Source: Vescimonas coprocola (lineage in GTDB: Bacteria; Bacillota; Clostridia; Oscillospirales; Oscillospiraceae). Taken from it: a stretch of 64,000 nucleotides of DNA. This document shows positions 26,009-34,082 of the stretch, one piece after another. The stretch is from the NCBI RefSeq assembly GCF_018408575.1, contig NZ_AP023418.1, positions 1,578,415 through 1,642,414 of the forward strand. The letters are read 5' to 3'. The notes under the pieces are model-generated. The model had not been told where the DNA came from, did no database searches, and worked only from the letters and a program-made list of their open reading frames with translations. Position 1 is the stretch's first letter, and every line of letters begins with the position of its first letter. The position numbers and the translations under genes were made by a program.

Positions 26009-27220
26009 TTACTTCATAGATTCCAGAATGGCGTCCGCCAGTGCTTCCAGCTCAGTGCGCTTGTCCGTGCCCATGGACGAGGCGAGGCTGAGCCGCTCGT
26101 TGAGCACCGTCATGTTCTTAAGCTCATCGTTGACGAATTTCTGCATGAGGTCACCGGACTTCACCGCCCATGAGCCGTTTTCAATGATGGCAAAGGTGCG
26201 GTTTTGCAGATTCAGTGCCTTCATATCCATGAGGAAATCGTGCATGGCGGGATAGATGCCGAGGTTGTAGGTCACAGAGGCCAGAACAATGTGGCTGTAC
26301 TTAAACGCCTCGGAGATCAGCTGGGAGACATGAGTGGAGGACACATCGTACATCGCCACCTTGCTCATGCCCTTATCGCAGAGCGACGCCGCCAGCGCCT
26401 GCGCCGCGTTCTCCGTGTTGCCGTACATAGAGGCGTAGACGATGAGCACGCCCTGGGTCTCAGGGGCATAGCGGCTCCATGTGTCGTACTTTTCGATGAA
26501 CCAGCCCAGATCCTTGCGCCACACGGGGCCGTGGAGCGGGCAGATGTACTTGATCTGATTCAAAACGCCGCCGGCCTTTTTCAGCAGGAGTTGGATGTGG
26601 GGGCCGTACTTGCCCACGATATTGGTGAGGTAGCGGCGGGCGTCGTCCAGCCAGTCCCGCTCGAAGTCCACCTCGTCGGCGAACAGCTTGCCGTCCAGCG
26701 CGCCGAAGGTGCCGAAGGCGTCGGCGGAAAAGAGGACGCCGTCGGTGACGTCAAGGGTCACCATGGCCTCCGGCCAGTGGACCATAGGCGCGCCCACAAA
26801 GGTGACGGTGTGCTTGCCGAAGGAGAAGGTGTCGCCCTCCTTCACCTCGATGCACTCATGCCCGTCCACATGGAAACCGAACTGCCGCATGAGCATGAAG
26901 GCCTTCTCGTTGGAGATCAGCTTCACTTTGGGATGGCGCAGTAGGATCTCCTCAATGCAGGCGGCGTGATCCGGCTCCAGATGGTTGACCAGCAGATAAT
27001 CCAGCTCGCGGCCATCCAGCACATACGCCAGATTTTCCAAAAGCTGGCGGCAGGCAGACCAGTCCACCGTGTCAAAGAGCACCGTCTTTTCGTCCATCAG
27101 GCAGTAGGCGTTGTAGCTTACGCCCCGGGGAATGGGAAAGCAGTTTTCAAACAGGGCCAGGCGATGGTCGTTGGCGCCCACCCAGTAGAGGTCGTTCGTT
27201 ACTTTACGCACGCAATACAT
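26009..27220 (-). CDS. Flavo-diiron protein, FprA type (copy 2)
   Basis: This 403-residue flavo-diiron protein has a diiron domain with NHLEPDHAAC (about 80), MVHWPEAM, SADAFGTFG and CPLHGP, and a flavodoxin domain from LIVYASMYGNTENAAQALA (about 260). It reduces O2 and/or NO using rubredoxin-delivered electrons. It is the last gene of the operon Rrf2 - ACAD/EtfA/rubredoxin fusion - flavo-diiron, 22 bases after the fusion gene, so the rubredoxin domain of the fusion is its most likely electron donor. A strong hairpin follows. Confidence 0.93.
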   Translation of the reverse strand: MYCVRKVTNDLYWVGANDHRLALFENCFPIPRGVSYNAYCLMDEKTVLFDTVDWSACRQLLENLAYVLDGRELDYLLVNHLEPDHAACIEEILLRHPKVKLISNEKAFMLMRQFGFHVDGHECIEVKEGDTFSFGKHTVTFVGAPMVHWPEAMVTLDVTDGVLFSADAFGTFGALDGKLFADEVDFERDWLDDARRYLTNIVGKYGPHIQLLLKKAGGVLNQIKYICPLHGPVWRKDLGWFIEKYDTWSRYAPETQGVLIVYASMYGNTENAAQALAASLCDKGMSKVAMYDVSSTHVSQLISEAFKYSHIVLASVTYNLGIYPAMHDFLMDMKALNLQNRTFAIIENGSWAVKSGDLMQKFVNDELKNMTVLNERLSLASSMGTDKRTELEALADAILESMK

Positions 27221-27242
27221 CTTATCTTACCTCCTTCACGGC

Positions 27243-29156
27243 TCAAGCCTTTATAAATTGATCCTTCGTCTCCGCGCACTCGGGACACACCCACTCGGCG
27301 GGAAGCTGCTCAAAGAGCGTACCCGGCGCGATCTCGCCGTCCTCGTCGCCCAGCTCCGGCACATACTCGTAGCCGCATCCGCCGCACACATAGGTGTCGC
27401 CGATGGGCGTGGGCTTGGGCGGCGTAGGACGCTTCATCTTCGCCATCGGCGGCGCGGGCTGCTTCTCGCCGCTGTCCAGTGCGGCGGTGAGCAAGGGCAA
27501 AATCTCCATCACATCGCCCACGATGCCGTAGTCGCAGTTCTTGAAGATAGGCGCGTTACCGTTCTTATTGATGGCCACGATGGTGGAGGCATCCTTGATA
27601 CCCTTGAGGTGCTGGGACGCGCCGGAGATGCCGCAGGCGATGTACAGATTGCCGGTAAACTTCTGCCCGGACATACCCACATAGCGGTTCAGCGGCAGAT
27701 ACTTGAGGGTCTCCGCCACGGGACGGGAGGAGCCGATGGCCGCGCCGGCGGCCTTTGCCAGCGACTCTACCAGTTTCATGTTCTTTTTCTCCCCGATGCC
27801 CTTGCCCGCGGAGACCACCCGCTCCGCCTGCGGGATGGGCGTATCCATGGGGATGCCCACGGAGAAGTCGTGGCCGTCCTTCTTCAGTGCTGCCACAAGG
27901 TCGGCCACCTGCTGGGCGGCGTCCCCCTCCCGGAAGATGGTCTTTTTGCGGATGCCGGTGATGGGCGCAGGCTTTTTGGCCGCCGAACGGCTCTCGCCGC
28001 CGGAGCTCTTGCCCAGTCTGCCCACCAGATGAGAGGCGATGACCACCCGCTGGATCTCGTTAGTGCCCTCGTAGATGGTGGTGATCTTGGCGTCGCGGTA
28101 GGCCCGTTCCACCTCCATGCCCTTGAGGAAGCCGCTGCCGCCGTGGATCTGCAAGGCATCGTTGGTGACCTCCAGCGCGATGTCCGAGGCGTACATCTTC
28201 GCCATGGCGGACTCCATGCCGTAAGGTGCGTGCTGCTCCTTCAGCTCCGCCGCGGAGTAGATGAGGAACCGGGCGCAGCGCAGCTTGGTGGCCATATCCG
28301 CTAGCTTGAAGGCGATGCTCTGCTGGGCCGCGATGGGCTTGCCGAACTGAATACGCTCCTTGGAATAGCTCAACGCGTGCTCAAACGCGCCCTGGGCGAT
28401 GCCCAGCGCCTGCGCGGCGATGCCGATGCGTCCGCCGTCCAGCGTGGACATGGCAATCTTGAAGCCCTCGCCCTCCTTGCCCAACAGGTTTTCCTTGGGG
28501 ACCTTCACGTCGTTGAAGATCAGCTCCGCCGTGGAGGAGGAGCGAATACCCATCTTGTCATAGTGGTCGCCGAACGCAAAGCCCTTCCAGCCCTTCTCCA
28601 CGATGAAAGCGGAGATGCCCCGGGTGCCGATGTCCGGCGTGGTGACGGCGAAAACCACATAGGTGTCCGCCTTAGGGGCGTTGGTAATGAAGATCTTGCC
28701 GCCGTTGAGGAGGTAGTAATCCCCCTTATCCAGCGCCGTGGTCTCCGTGCCGCCGGCGTCGGATCCGGCGTTGGGCTCCGTGAGACCGAAGGCGCCGATC
28801 TTCTCGCCCTTGGCCAGCGGGATCAGATACTTCTTCTTCTGCTCCTCGGTGCCGTAGGCGAAAATAGGCCATGAGCCGAGGGAGACGTGGGCGGAGAGGA
28901 TGACGCCCGCGCCGCCGTCCACACGGGCCAGTTCCTCCACCGCGATGGCGTAGCTCAGGGCGTCCAGACCGGCGCCGCCGTACTCCTTGGGGTAGGGGAT
29001 GCCCATCCAGCCCAGCTTGCCCAGCTTCTTGACAGCCTCCTCGGGAAACTCATTGTTCTGATCCATCAGAAATGCGAGGGGCTTGATCTCCTCCTCCGCA
29101 AAGCTCCGGATCTTCGCGCGCAGCTCTTCGTGCGCCGCCGTGGTTTGAAACAGCAT
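27243..29156 (-). CDS. Acyl-CoA dehydrogenase - EtfA C-terminal - rubredoxin fusion
   Basis: This 637-residue protein has three parts. Residues 1-380 are a complete acyl-CoA dehydrogenase with the FGLTEPNAGSD flavin segment and the catalytic Glu in IYEGTNEIQR. Residues about 400-560 match the FAD-binding C-terminal domain of electron-transfer flavoprotein alpha (GSSRPVAETL, YIACGISGASQHLKG, NAPIFKNCDYGIVGD). Residues about 585-637 are a rubredoxin with CGGCGYEY and CPECA. The EtfA N-terminal domain and EtfB are absent. The layout suggests electrons pass from flavin to FAD to rubredoxin, and on to the flavo-diiron protein encoded next. It lies 22 bases after an Rrf2 gene. Confidence 0.9.
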   Translation of the reverse strand: MLFQTTAAHEELRAKIRSFAEEEIKPLAFLMDQNNEFPEEAVKKLGKLGWMGIPYPKEYGGAGLDALSYAIAVEELARVDGGAGVILSAHVSLGSWPIFAYGTEEQKKKYLIPLAKGEKIGAFGLTEPNAGSDAGGTETTALDKGDYYLLNGGKIFITNAPKADTYVVFAVTTPDIGTRGISAFIVEKGWKGFAFGDHYDKMGIRSSSTAELIFNDVKVPKENLLGKEGEGFKIAMSTLDGGRIGIAAQALGIAQGAFEHALSYSKERIQFGKPIAAQQSIAFKLADMATKLRCARFLIYSAAELKEQHAPYGMESAMAKMYASDIALEVTNDALQIHGGSGFLKGMEVERAYRDAKITTIYEGTNEIQRVVIASHLVGRLGKSSGGESRSAAKKPAPITGIRKKTIFREGDAAQQVADLVAALKKDGHDFSVGIPMDTPIPQAERVVSAGKGIGEKKNMKLVESLAKAAGAAIGSSRPVAETLKYLPLNRYVGMSGQKFTGNLYIACGISGASQHLKGIKDASTIVAINKNGNAPIFKNCDYGIVGDVMEILPLLTAALDSGEKQPAPPMAKMKRPTPPKPTPIGDTYVCGGCGYEYVPELGDEDGEIAPGTLFEQLPAEWVCPECAETKDQFIKA

Positions 29157-29178
29157 ACGGGTACCTCCTCTTAAAATT

Positions 29179-29610
29179 TTACAGCTCGCTTGTATCTTGG
29201 GGATCGGATCCGCCGGTCAGCAGCCTGCGCAGGCTCACGGCGCGGAACGCCTCGTCCTGCTTTCGCTGCAAGGCCGCCAGCTGATAGTGGATGGCGCACC
29301 GCCCGTGCTCGTCCTGCCAGCGGCACTCAAATCCCGGCTCCATGCAGGCGCACAGGACGCCCCGTTCCCCCATGACCCCCATGAGATCGTAGAGGGAGGT
29401 CGCATCCAGGTCGCAGGACAGTTCGCAGCCGCCGAGAGCGCCACGGCTCACCCGCACCAAATTGCCGGCGGAGAGCTTGCGCAGGATCTGGTAGGCAAAC
29501 TGATTGGGGATCAATTCCGTTTCCGACATCTCGGCCACCGAATGCTTCTCCCCGTCCAGCAGCACCCGCAAAATGCGCAGTGCGTAGTCCGTCTCTTTGG
29601 TGATGATCAT
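29179..29610 (-). CDS. Rrf2-family regulator with Fe-S type cysteines
   Basis: This 143-residue winged-helix regulator begins MIITKETDYALRILRVLL, typical of Rrf2. It has a recognition segment NQFAYQILRKLSAGNLV and wing GALGGCELS. Cysteines in GVLCACMEPGFEC plus one in HGRCAIH match the three-cysteine cluster site of IscR/NsrR-like members, which sense O2, NO or iron-sulfur status. Start 29610 has AGAGG nine bases upstream, so MRS at 29619 is less likely. It heads the operon with the ACAD fusion and flavo-diiron protein. Confidence 0.88.
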   Translation of the reverse strand: MIITKETDYALRILRVLLDGEKHSVAEMSETELIPNQFAYQILRKLSAGNLVRVSRGALGGCELSCDLDATSLYDLMGVMGERGVLCACMEPGFECRWQDEHGRCAIHYQLAALQRKQDEAFRAVSLRRLLTGGSDPQDTSEL

Positions 29611-29645
29611 GCTCCGCATCCTCTTTTCGCTTGCTTGTTATTGCC

Positions 29646-29677
29646 ATCATATCAATCTTGATAAATTTTGTCAAGAT
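29646..29677 (-). promoter_or_regulatory. Promoter and operator of the Rrf2 - ACAD fusion - flavo-diiron operon
   Basis: On the minus strand, TTGACA (29669-29674), 17 bases, TATGAT (29646-29651) forms a near-consensus promoter. A perfect inverted repeat ATCTTGA-N9-TCAAGAT (29655-29677) covers the -35 and spacer, where a bound dimer would block polymerase. The Rrf2 protein encoded first in the operon is the probable ligand. Confidence 0.78.
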
Positions 29678-29853
29678 AATTTCCAAAAAAATATCGCTTT
29701 TACACAGACCGCCCCAGCCCGGATCAGCTTCGCTTTCCATTCAGCGAAAAGCCATGTTCCTTCCAATTATAGAAGCCGAAAAAGCTGTGCCGTGGCAGCC
29801 CGCCGAAAGCAGAAAAGACTATGACTGAAAACCAGAAAACAGAGAAATCGGTT

Positions 29854-29902
29854 GGGGCTCTCAGCGATCACCCACCCAAGGCGGACGACCGCTGTGAGCC
29901 CC
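29854..29902. other. Hairpin in the 29.65-29.97 kb intergenic region
   Basis: Arms GGGGCTCTCAGCG and CGCTGTGAGCCCC pair with one mismatch around a 24-base loop. Between the Rrf2 promoter and the alarmone synthetase stop (29678-29968) I see no gene. The hairpin could end the operon that comes from the right on the minus strand, though no T-run follows. Confidence 0.45.
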
Positions 29903-29968
29903 GACAAGCCCAAGCTGTACACACGAAACAAGCAACAAAGAGCGTACTTGTCACTTTTATTCGACCCA

Positions 29969-30640
29969 TTATGTTATGATATGCAGTAAATGTTCCATCT
30001 TACCATCCCACTCTCTGCTGGAATCGGCGCACTCTTTCAGTTCAGTTTCGACTTCAGCATTTATCGGCACGTTTTTCTTATAGCGGATGGTATGCTCAAG
30101 GCTTGCCCAGAAGTCCATGGCGATTGTACGGAGTTGTATCTCCACCGGCACATGGATCTCTTTTTCCGCAAAGAATACCGGCAACCGGATCGTCAGGTGC
30201 AGACTGCGATAGCCATTTGGCTTAGGGTGTGAAATATAATCTTTCTCTGTGATGATTTCAATGTCGGACTGATCTTTTAAGCACTTTGCCAAAAAGAACA
30301 CATCCTCCTCGAAAGAGCAGATCACACGCACGCCGGCAACATCCATGATATTTGCCTGCATGGTCGGAAAATCCAGAGAAAGTCCGCGCTTCTGCATCTT
30401 ATTCATAATGCTGGACGGCGACTTCAAGCGGCTTTTCATACTTTCTATCGGATTGCGGTCATGCTGCAATGAAAACTCTTCGTTCAGAATTTCCAACCTG
30501 CTTTCAAGTGCTTTCAGTGCGCAGCGGTATTGCAGCATGACTTCCTGATACCTGCGATTTTCGCTTAAAAGGCGCTGGCATTGCAGATCATCCAAGCCTT
30601 TATCCGCCGCAACCGTCAAGCCAAATAGATTTTCACTCAT
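29969..30640 (-). CDS. Small alarmone synthetase, RelQ/YjbM-like (p)ppGpp synthetase
   Basis: This 223-residue single-domain RelA/SpoT synthetase would make (p)ppGpp from GTP/GDP and ATP. Visible motifs are DRNPIESMKSRLKSP, MDVAGVRVICSFEED, EKDYISHPKPNGYRSLHL and PVEIQLRTIAMDFWASLEH; no hydrolase domain is present. The start is ATG 30640, which overlaps the stop of the CoA-disulfide reductase gene by four bases; longer upstream frames overlap that gene. It is the last gene of a thiol-redox operon. Confidence 0.9.
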   Translation of the reverse strand: MSENLFGLTVAADKGLDDLQCQRLLSENRRYQEVMLQYRCALKALESRLEILNEEFSLQHDRNPIESMKSRLKSPSSIMNKMQKRGLSLDFPTMQANIMDVAGVRVICSFEEDVFFLAKCLKDQSDIEIITEKDYISHPKPNGYRSLHLTIRLPVFFAEKEIHVPVEIQLRTIAMDFWASLEHTIRYKKNVPINAEVETELKECADSSREWDGKMEHLLHIIT

Positions 30641-32331
30641 AGCTTCTCCATTCCGCAGGGATAGGCGCTCCGCGCTGTCTGCTGCTCTTTTGTTACGACC
30701 TGATAAAAGCTGTATCCGCTGGAGAGATGGGCACAGGTAAAACCATACTGCGTCAAAAGCCGGCAGGCCAGATAACTGCGAAGCCCTGTCTGGCAATTCA
30801 CATAGACAGGCTTGTCCCGGTCTAACTCGTCCAAGTGCTCCCGCAGATCGTCCAAGGGAATATTCCGAAAGCCATCCAGATGGCCCCGCTGATACTCCCA
30901 CGCCGTGCGGACGTCCAGCAGCGTCGCACTGCCATCGCAAGGCAACTCCTCAACCTCATTCCAATGGAACTGCCGCACTTTCTCGCTCTCCAAATCCTCG
31001 ATCATAAAACCGGCCATATTGACCGGATCCTTGGCAGAGGAATAGGGCGGCGCATAGGAAAGATCGAGCTCCGTCAGTTCCAAAGCTGTCATTTTTGTGC
31101 GAATGGTCGTTGCCAGTACATCAATGCGCTTGTCCACGCCCTCGCCGCCAACGATCTGCGCACCCAGCAGCCGCAGGCTTTCTTTTTCATACAGCACCTT
31201 CATTGCCATAGACTGTGCGCCGGGATAATAGGCAGCGTGGGATGCTGGGAACAATACGACTTTGTCGTAAGCGATCCCTGCTGTCTGCGCTACCTTCTCA
31301 TTGATCCCCGTAGAGGCCGCTGTCAAGCCAAACAGCTTCAGAACAGACGAGCCCTGAGAGCCGGTAAAGCGGCTGCTTCCGCCGCAAATATTATCAGCAG
31401 CAATTCGTCCCTGCTTGTTGGCAGGCCCTGCCAGCGAGATCAACGCTTTCTGGCCGGTCACGAAATGGGTGACCTCCACAGCATCGCCCACAGCGTAGAT
31501 GTCCGGCACGGAGGTTTCCATCCGCTCGTTGACAGCGATGCTGCCACGAATACCAAGCCTGAGTCCGGCTTCTTTTGCCAGATGGGTGTCCGGCGTGACG
31601 CCGATGGCCAGCAGCACCATGTCGGAGCGCAGTGGCTCACTTTCTTCCAACAGGGTCAGCACGGAATCTCCGTCCTGCCGGAATCCGGTGACGGTTTCAC
31701 CCAACCGCAGAGCCACGCCGTGTCTGCGCATTTCCGCATGGACAAAGCTCGCCATATCCGCATCCAGTGGTGCTAATAGCTGCTTGGGTCGCTGAACGAT
31801 GGTGACGGAAACGCCCATCTCCACAAGGTTCTCCGCCATTTCCAGACCGATAAAGCCGCCGCCAGCCAAAACAGCGGTTTTCGGCTTCTGATCCTCTACA
31901 AAGCGCCGAATGCGGAGGGTATCCTCCACGGTGCGCAGCGTGAAAACACGCTCACTGCTGACGCCGGAAAGCGCAGGAACTGTCGGCTTTGCGCCGGGGG
32001 CAAGGAGCAGTTTGTCATAGGTTTCCGTATAGATTTTCCCGCTGTCCAGTGCATGGACGGTAACGGTCTTCTCAGCGGGATTGATCGCAGTTACTTCCTG
32101 CCGTACCCGCACATCCATGCGAAAGCGGTCCCAGAAGCTCTCCGGAGTTTGGAGCGTCAGTTCTTCCCGATCCACGATCACACCGCCCACATAATACGGC
32201 AGGCCGCAGTTGGCGTAGGATACGTAGCCGCTGCGCTCGATCATGATGATCTGGGCGTGTTCATCCAAACGGCGGATGCGGGCGGCGGCAGAAGCACCGC
32301 CCGCCACACCGCCTACGATCACAACTTTCAT
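30637..32331 (-). CDS. CoA-disulfide reductase/NADH oxidase-like flavoprotein with C-terminal rhodanese
   Basis: This 564-residue enzyme has an N-terminal FAD loop GGVAGGASAAARIRR, the single redox cysteine SYANCGLPYY (Cys42) of the CoADR group, an NAD loop AGGGFIGLEMAENL and a dimerisation domain. A rhodanese domain covers about residues 460-560, with active-site Cys in YVNCQTGLRS. Such fusions reduce CoA disulfide, CoA persulfide or polysulfide with NAD(P)H. It overlaps the thioredoxin gene upstream and the alarmone synthetase gene downstream by four bases each. Confidence 0.9.
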   Translation of the reverse strand: MKVVIVGGVAGGASAAARIRRLDEHAQIIMIERSGYVSYANCGLPYYVGGVIVDREELTLQTPESFWDRFRMDVRVRQEVTAINPAEKTVTVHALDSGKIYTETYDKLLLAPGAKPTVPALSGVSSERVFTLRTVEDTLRIRRFVEDQKPKTAVLAGGGFIGLEMAENLVEMGVSVTIVQRPKQLLAPLDADMASFVHAEMRRHGVALRLGETVTGFRQDGDSVLTLLEESEPLRSDMVLLAIGVTPDTHLAKEAGLRLGIRGSIAVNERMETSVPDIYAVGDAVEVTHFVTGQKALISLAGPANKQGRIAADNICGGSSRFTGSQGSSVLKLFGLTAASTGINEKVAQTAGIAYDKVVLFPASHAAYYPGAQSMAMKVLYEKESLRLLGAQIVGGEGVDKRIDVLATTIRTKMTALELTELDLSYAPPYSSAKDPVNMAGFMIEDLESEKVRQFHWNEVEELPCDGSATLLDVRTAWEYQRGHLDGFRNIPLDDLREHLDELDRDKPVYVNCQTGLRSYLACRLLTQYGFTCAHLSSGYSFYQVVTKEQQTARSAYPCGMEKL

Positions 32332-32648
32332 CTTGCGCCCTCCACCATGGCGGTGATCTCCGGCTTAGGCCGATAGCCCACCGATTTGGCCACGGCTTTC
32401 CCGTCCTTGAATACGACCAGCATCGGGATGCTGGATACCTGAAAACGCATTGCCAGCTCCATCTGCTCGTCCACATTGACCTTGCCCACCTTGAGGGCAC
32501 CGGTGCTTTCCTCAGCGATCTCGTGGAGCACGGGAGCGAGCATTTTGCATGGTCCGCACCAGTCCGCGTAGAAATCCAGCAGGACGGGCTTGTCGGAACG
32601 CAGTACCTCGTTTTCAAAATTCGCAGCAGTAATTTTCAGTTCAGCCAT
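32328..32648 (-). CDS. trxA: Thioredoxin
   Basis: This 106-residue canonical thioredoxin has active site DWCGPCKM near residues 29-36 and the cis-proline loop SIPMLVVFKDGK. GGAG lies before ATG 32648. It is the fourth gene of an operon beginning with a ferredoxin-thioredoxin reductase-like protein, a ferredoxin and a membrane Fe-S protein. That upstream set is a plausible reductant source for it, distinct from the NADPH pair at 18.4-19.7 kb. Confidence 0.95.
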   Translation of the reverse strand: MAELKITAANFENEVLRSDKPVLLDFYADWCGPCKMLAPVLHEIAEESTGALKVGKVNVDEQMELAMRFQVSSIPMLVVFKDGKAVAKSVGYRPKPEITAMVEGAR

Positions 32649-32676
32649 GAGAACGGCTCCTTTCTGTTATCTTTGT

Positions 32677-33252
32677 TTATTCTTTGTTTTTCAGCTTGCA
32701 AATGCCCTGCGTCATGGTTCCCATCGGGCAAAACGCACACCATGTGCGGGGCTTGTAGAGCACCATAACGATCAGACCCAGCAGCAGAGAGGTCAGCATG
32801 AGGCTATAAAAGCCAAAGCTGAACTGCGCCACCCAATCAGCGACCGTCCCGGCTGTGTAAGTCCAGCCCCACGGCACACGGAAGGTCCAGAACAGCTTAA
32901 TGGCCTCCCGCAGGGACGCAGCACCAGCAGCGACCAGATAGGTCTGGAACACCATGTTGCCGAACATCGTCAGGAAAAAGATCAAAAAGCCGTAGCGGAA
33001 CCACTTGGAGGACATCCAGCGGGGCGTGGGCTTGCAGCGGGAGCATTTCAGGTCTGTCCCCAGCTTGCTGAACAGTTGACCCCGTCCGCAGAGGTGGTTG
33101 CAAAAGAATTTGTTCCCGCCAAAGATAGCTAAGAACAGCGGCAGAAGAAAATCAATCATGCCCAGCCATGCAAACAGGATGTTGAAAAAGCCAAGTGCAA
33201 AATAGATGATGGCATATACCCACAGGTAATCGTACCAATGCTTTGCTTTCAT
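32677..33252 (-). CDS. Membrane 4Fe-4S protein, NapH-like
   Basis: This 191-residue protein has about four transmembrane helices and two cytoplasmic cysteine clusters, CNHLCGRGQ with LKCSRCKPTP and CAFCPMGTMTQGICK, as in NapH/CcoG-like electron-transfer proteins. Its N-terminus overlaps the preceding ferredoxin gene (ATGA), so the two are coupled. It may pass electrons between a membrane donor and the ferredoxin. The exact partner is not evident. Confidence 0.8.
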   Translation of the reverse strand: MKAKHWYDYLWVYAIIYFALGFFNILFAWLGMIDFLLPLFLAIFGGNKFFCNHLCGRGQLFSKLGTDLKCSRCKPTPRWMSSKWFRYGFLIFFLTMFGNMVFQTYLVAAGAASLREAIKLFWTFRVPWGWTYTAGTVADWVAQFSFGFYSLMLTSLLLGLIVMVLYKPRTWCAFCPMGTMTQGICKLKNKE

Positions 33253-33452
33253 GCGTCAGCCCTCACTTTCACCTCAATGCAGCCGACGGGGCAGAGCTTT
33301 GCGCACTTGCCGCATCCTACGCATCGTTCCGCCTCCACGGCGGCGTAGCAGCCGCGGCGCACCTTGACAGCCCCCAGTGGACAGGTATTTTCACACACGC
33401 CGCAGGCGACGCACCGCGTCTTATCTATGGAAGCCAGTTTCTTTGACAGCAT
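33249..33452 (-). CDS. 2[4Fe-4S] ferredoxin
   Basis: This 67-residue bacterial ferredoxin has two CxxCxxCxxxCP motifs, CVACGVCENTCPLG and CVGCGKCAKLCPVG. GGGAGG precedes ATG 33452. It sits between the ferredoxin-thioredoxin reductase-like gene and the membrane Fe-S protein gene, and is the obvious electron carrier linking them. Confidence 0.92.
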   Translation of the reverse strand: MLSKKLASIDKTRCVACGVCENTCPLGAVKVRRGCYAAVEAERCVGCGKCAKLCPVGCIEVKVRADA

Positions 33453-33464
33453 AGTGTTCCTCCC

Positions 33465-33668
33465 TTAATCCTGCAAGGATTTGTAATAGAGCATACAGTG
33501 GCAGAATCCCTCAAAGCCCGGATCTGCAATTTGATCCTTAAACTCCTGGCACATACATTTGGTTGCCTCTGTGCGTTCTCTGCGGCAGGGACAGTATCCG
33601 CCGGTGCGCTTGAGTCCTTCCCGGATGGTATTGACAATCTCCTGATCGGGATTGAGCTTGATTTTCAT
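33465..33668 (-). CDS. Ferredoxin-thioredoxin reductase catalytic-chain-like protein
   Basis: This 67-residue protein carries the cysteine signature of the ferredoxin:thioredoxin reductase catalytic subunit: GGYCPCRRE (18-26), KCMCQEF and GFCHCMLYY, that is CPC...CxC...CHC, binding a 4Fe-4S cluster next to an active-site disulfide. The family passes ferredoxin electrons to thioredoxin. ATG 33668 follows GAGG. It is the first gene of the operon, with ferredoxin next and thioredoxin fourth, and has a CRP/FNR-like site upstream. The variable chain of the plant enzyme is not seen. Confidence 0.87.
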   Translation of the reverse strand: MKIKLNPDQEIVNTIREGLKRTGGYCPCRRERTEATKCMCQEFKDQIADPGFEGFCHCMLYYKSLQD

Positions 33669-33698
33669 GTTCGCCACCTCTTTCTTTATCGTGGCTTT

Positions 33699-33740
33699 AT
33701 CATACCGCATGGCAAAGCATTTTTCTGTGACGAGGTCACA
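33699..33740 (-). promoter_or_regulatory. CRP/FNR-type site and -10 box of the FTR-thioredoxin-CoADR operon
   Basis: The palindrome TGTGAC-GAG-GTCACA (33726-33740) lies upstream of a minus-strand -10 TATGAT (33699-33704). The distance from its centre to the far end of the -10 is 34 bases, identical to the site before the thioredoxin gene at 18436. Both are centred near -41. This is a class II activator geometry. Confidence 0.78.
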
Positions 33741-33764
33741 TTACGGAAATTTTTGTACAAACCC

Positions 33765-33810
33765 AAAAGAGCTGTGAAGCAGTATGTAAGATACCGCTTC
33801 ACAGCTCTTT
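33765..33810. terminator. Terminator between rubredoxin and the FTR operon promoter
   Basis: Perfect arms AAGAGCTGTGAAGC and GCTTCACAGCTCTT with a 15-base loop and A/T-rich flanks would terminate transcription of the rubredoxin gene on the minus strand. Confidence 0.8.
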
Positions 33811-33834
33811 ATTTATAGGTCCTGTTGTACTTCT

Positions 33835-33993
33835 TTACTCAGCCGCAGAAAACTGATCTTTGCCAACTGAACATAAGGGGCATTCAAAATCATCCGGAAT
33901 ATCCTTCCATTTTGTACCCGGTGCAATGCCGCCTTCCGGATAGCCCTTTTCTTCATCGTATTCCCAACCACACACATCACATACATATTTCAT
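33835..33993 (-). CDS. Rubredoxin
   Basis: This 52-residue stand-alone rubredoxin begins [20 protein letters not shown] and has its second cysteine pair in [13 protein letters not shown], giving the Fe(Cys)4 site. GGAG lies before ATG 33993. It can carry electrons to flavo-diiron proteins, desulfoferrodoxin and rubrerythrin, all encoded within 15 kb. A hairpin follows its stop. Confidence 0.93.
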   Translation of the reverse strand: MKYVCDVCGWEYDEEKGYPEGGIAPGTKWKDIPDDFECPLCSVGKDQFSAAE

Positions 33994-34082
33994 AATGAAA
34001 TTCTCCTTTGATGTTTTTTATTTCGCACACAACATTAGCCCGACTTTATCGTCATCAGAAACAATAACGATTCCTATCTTAC

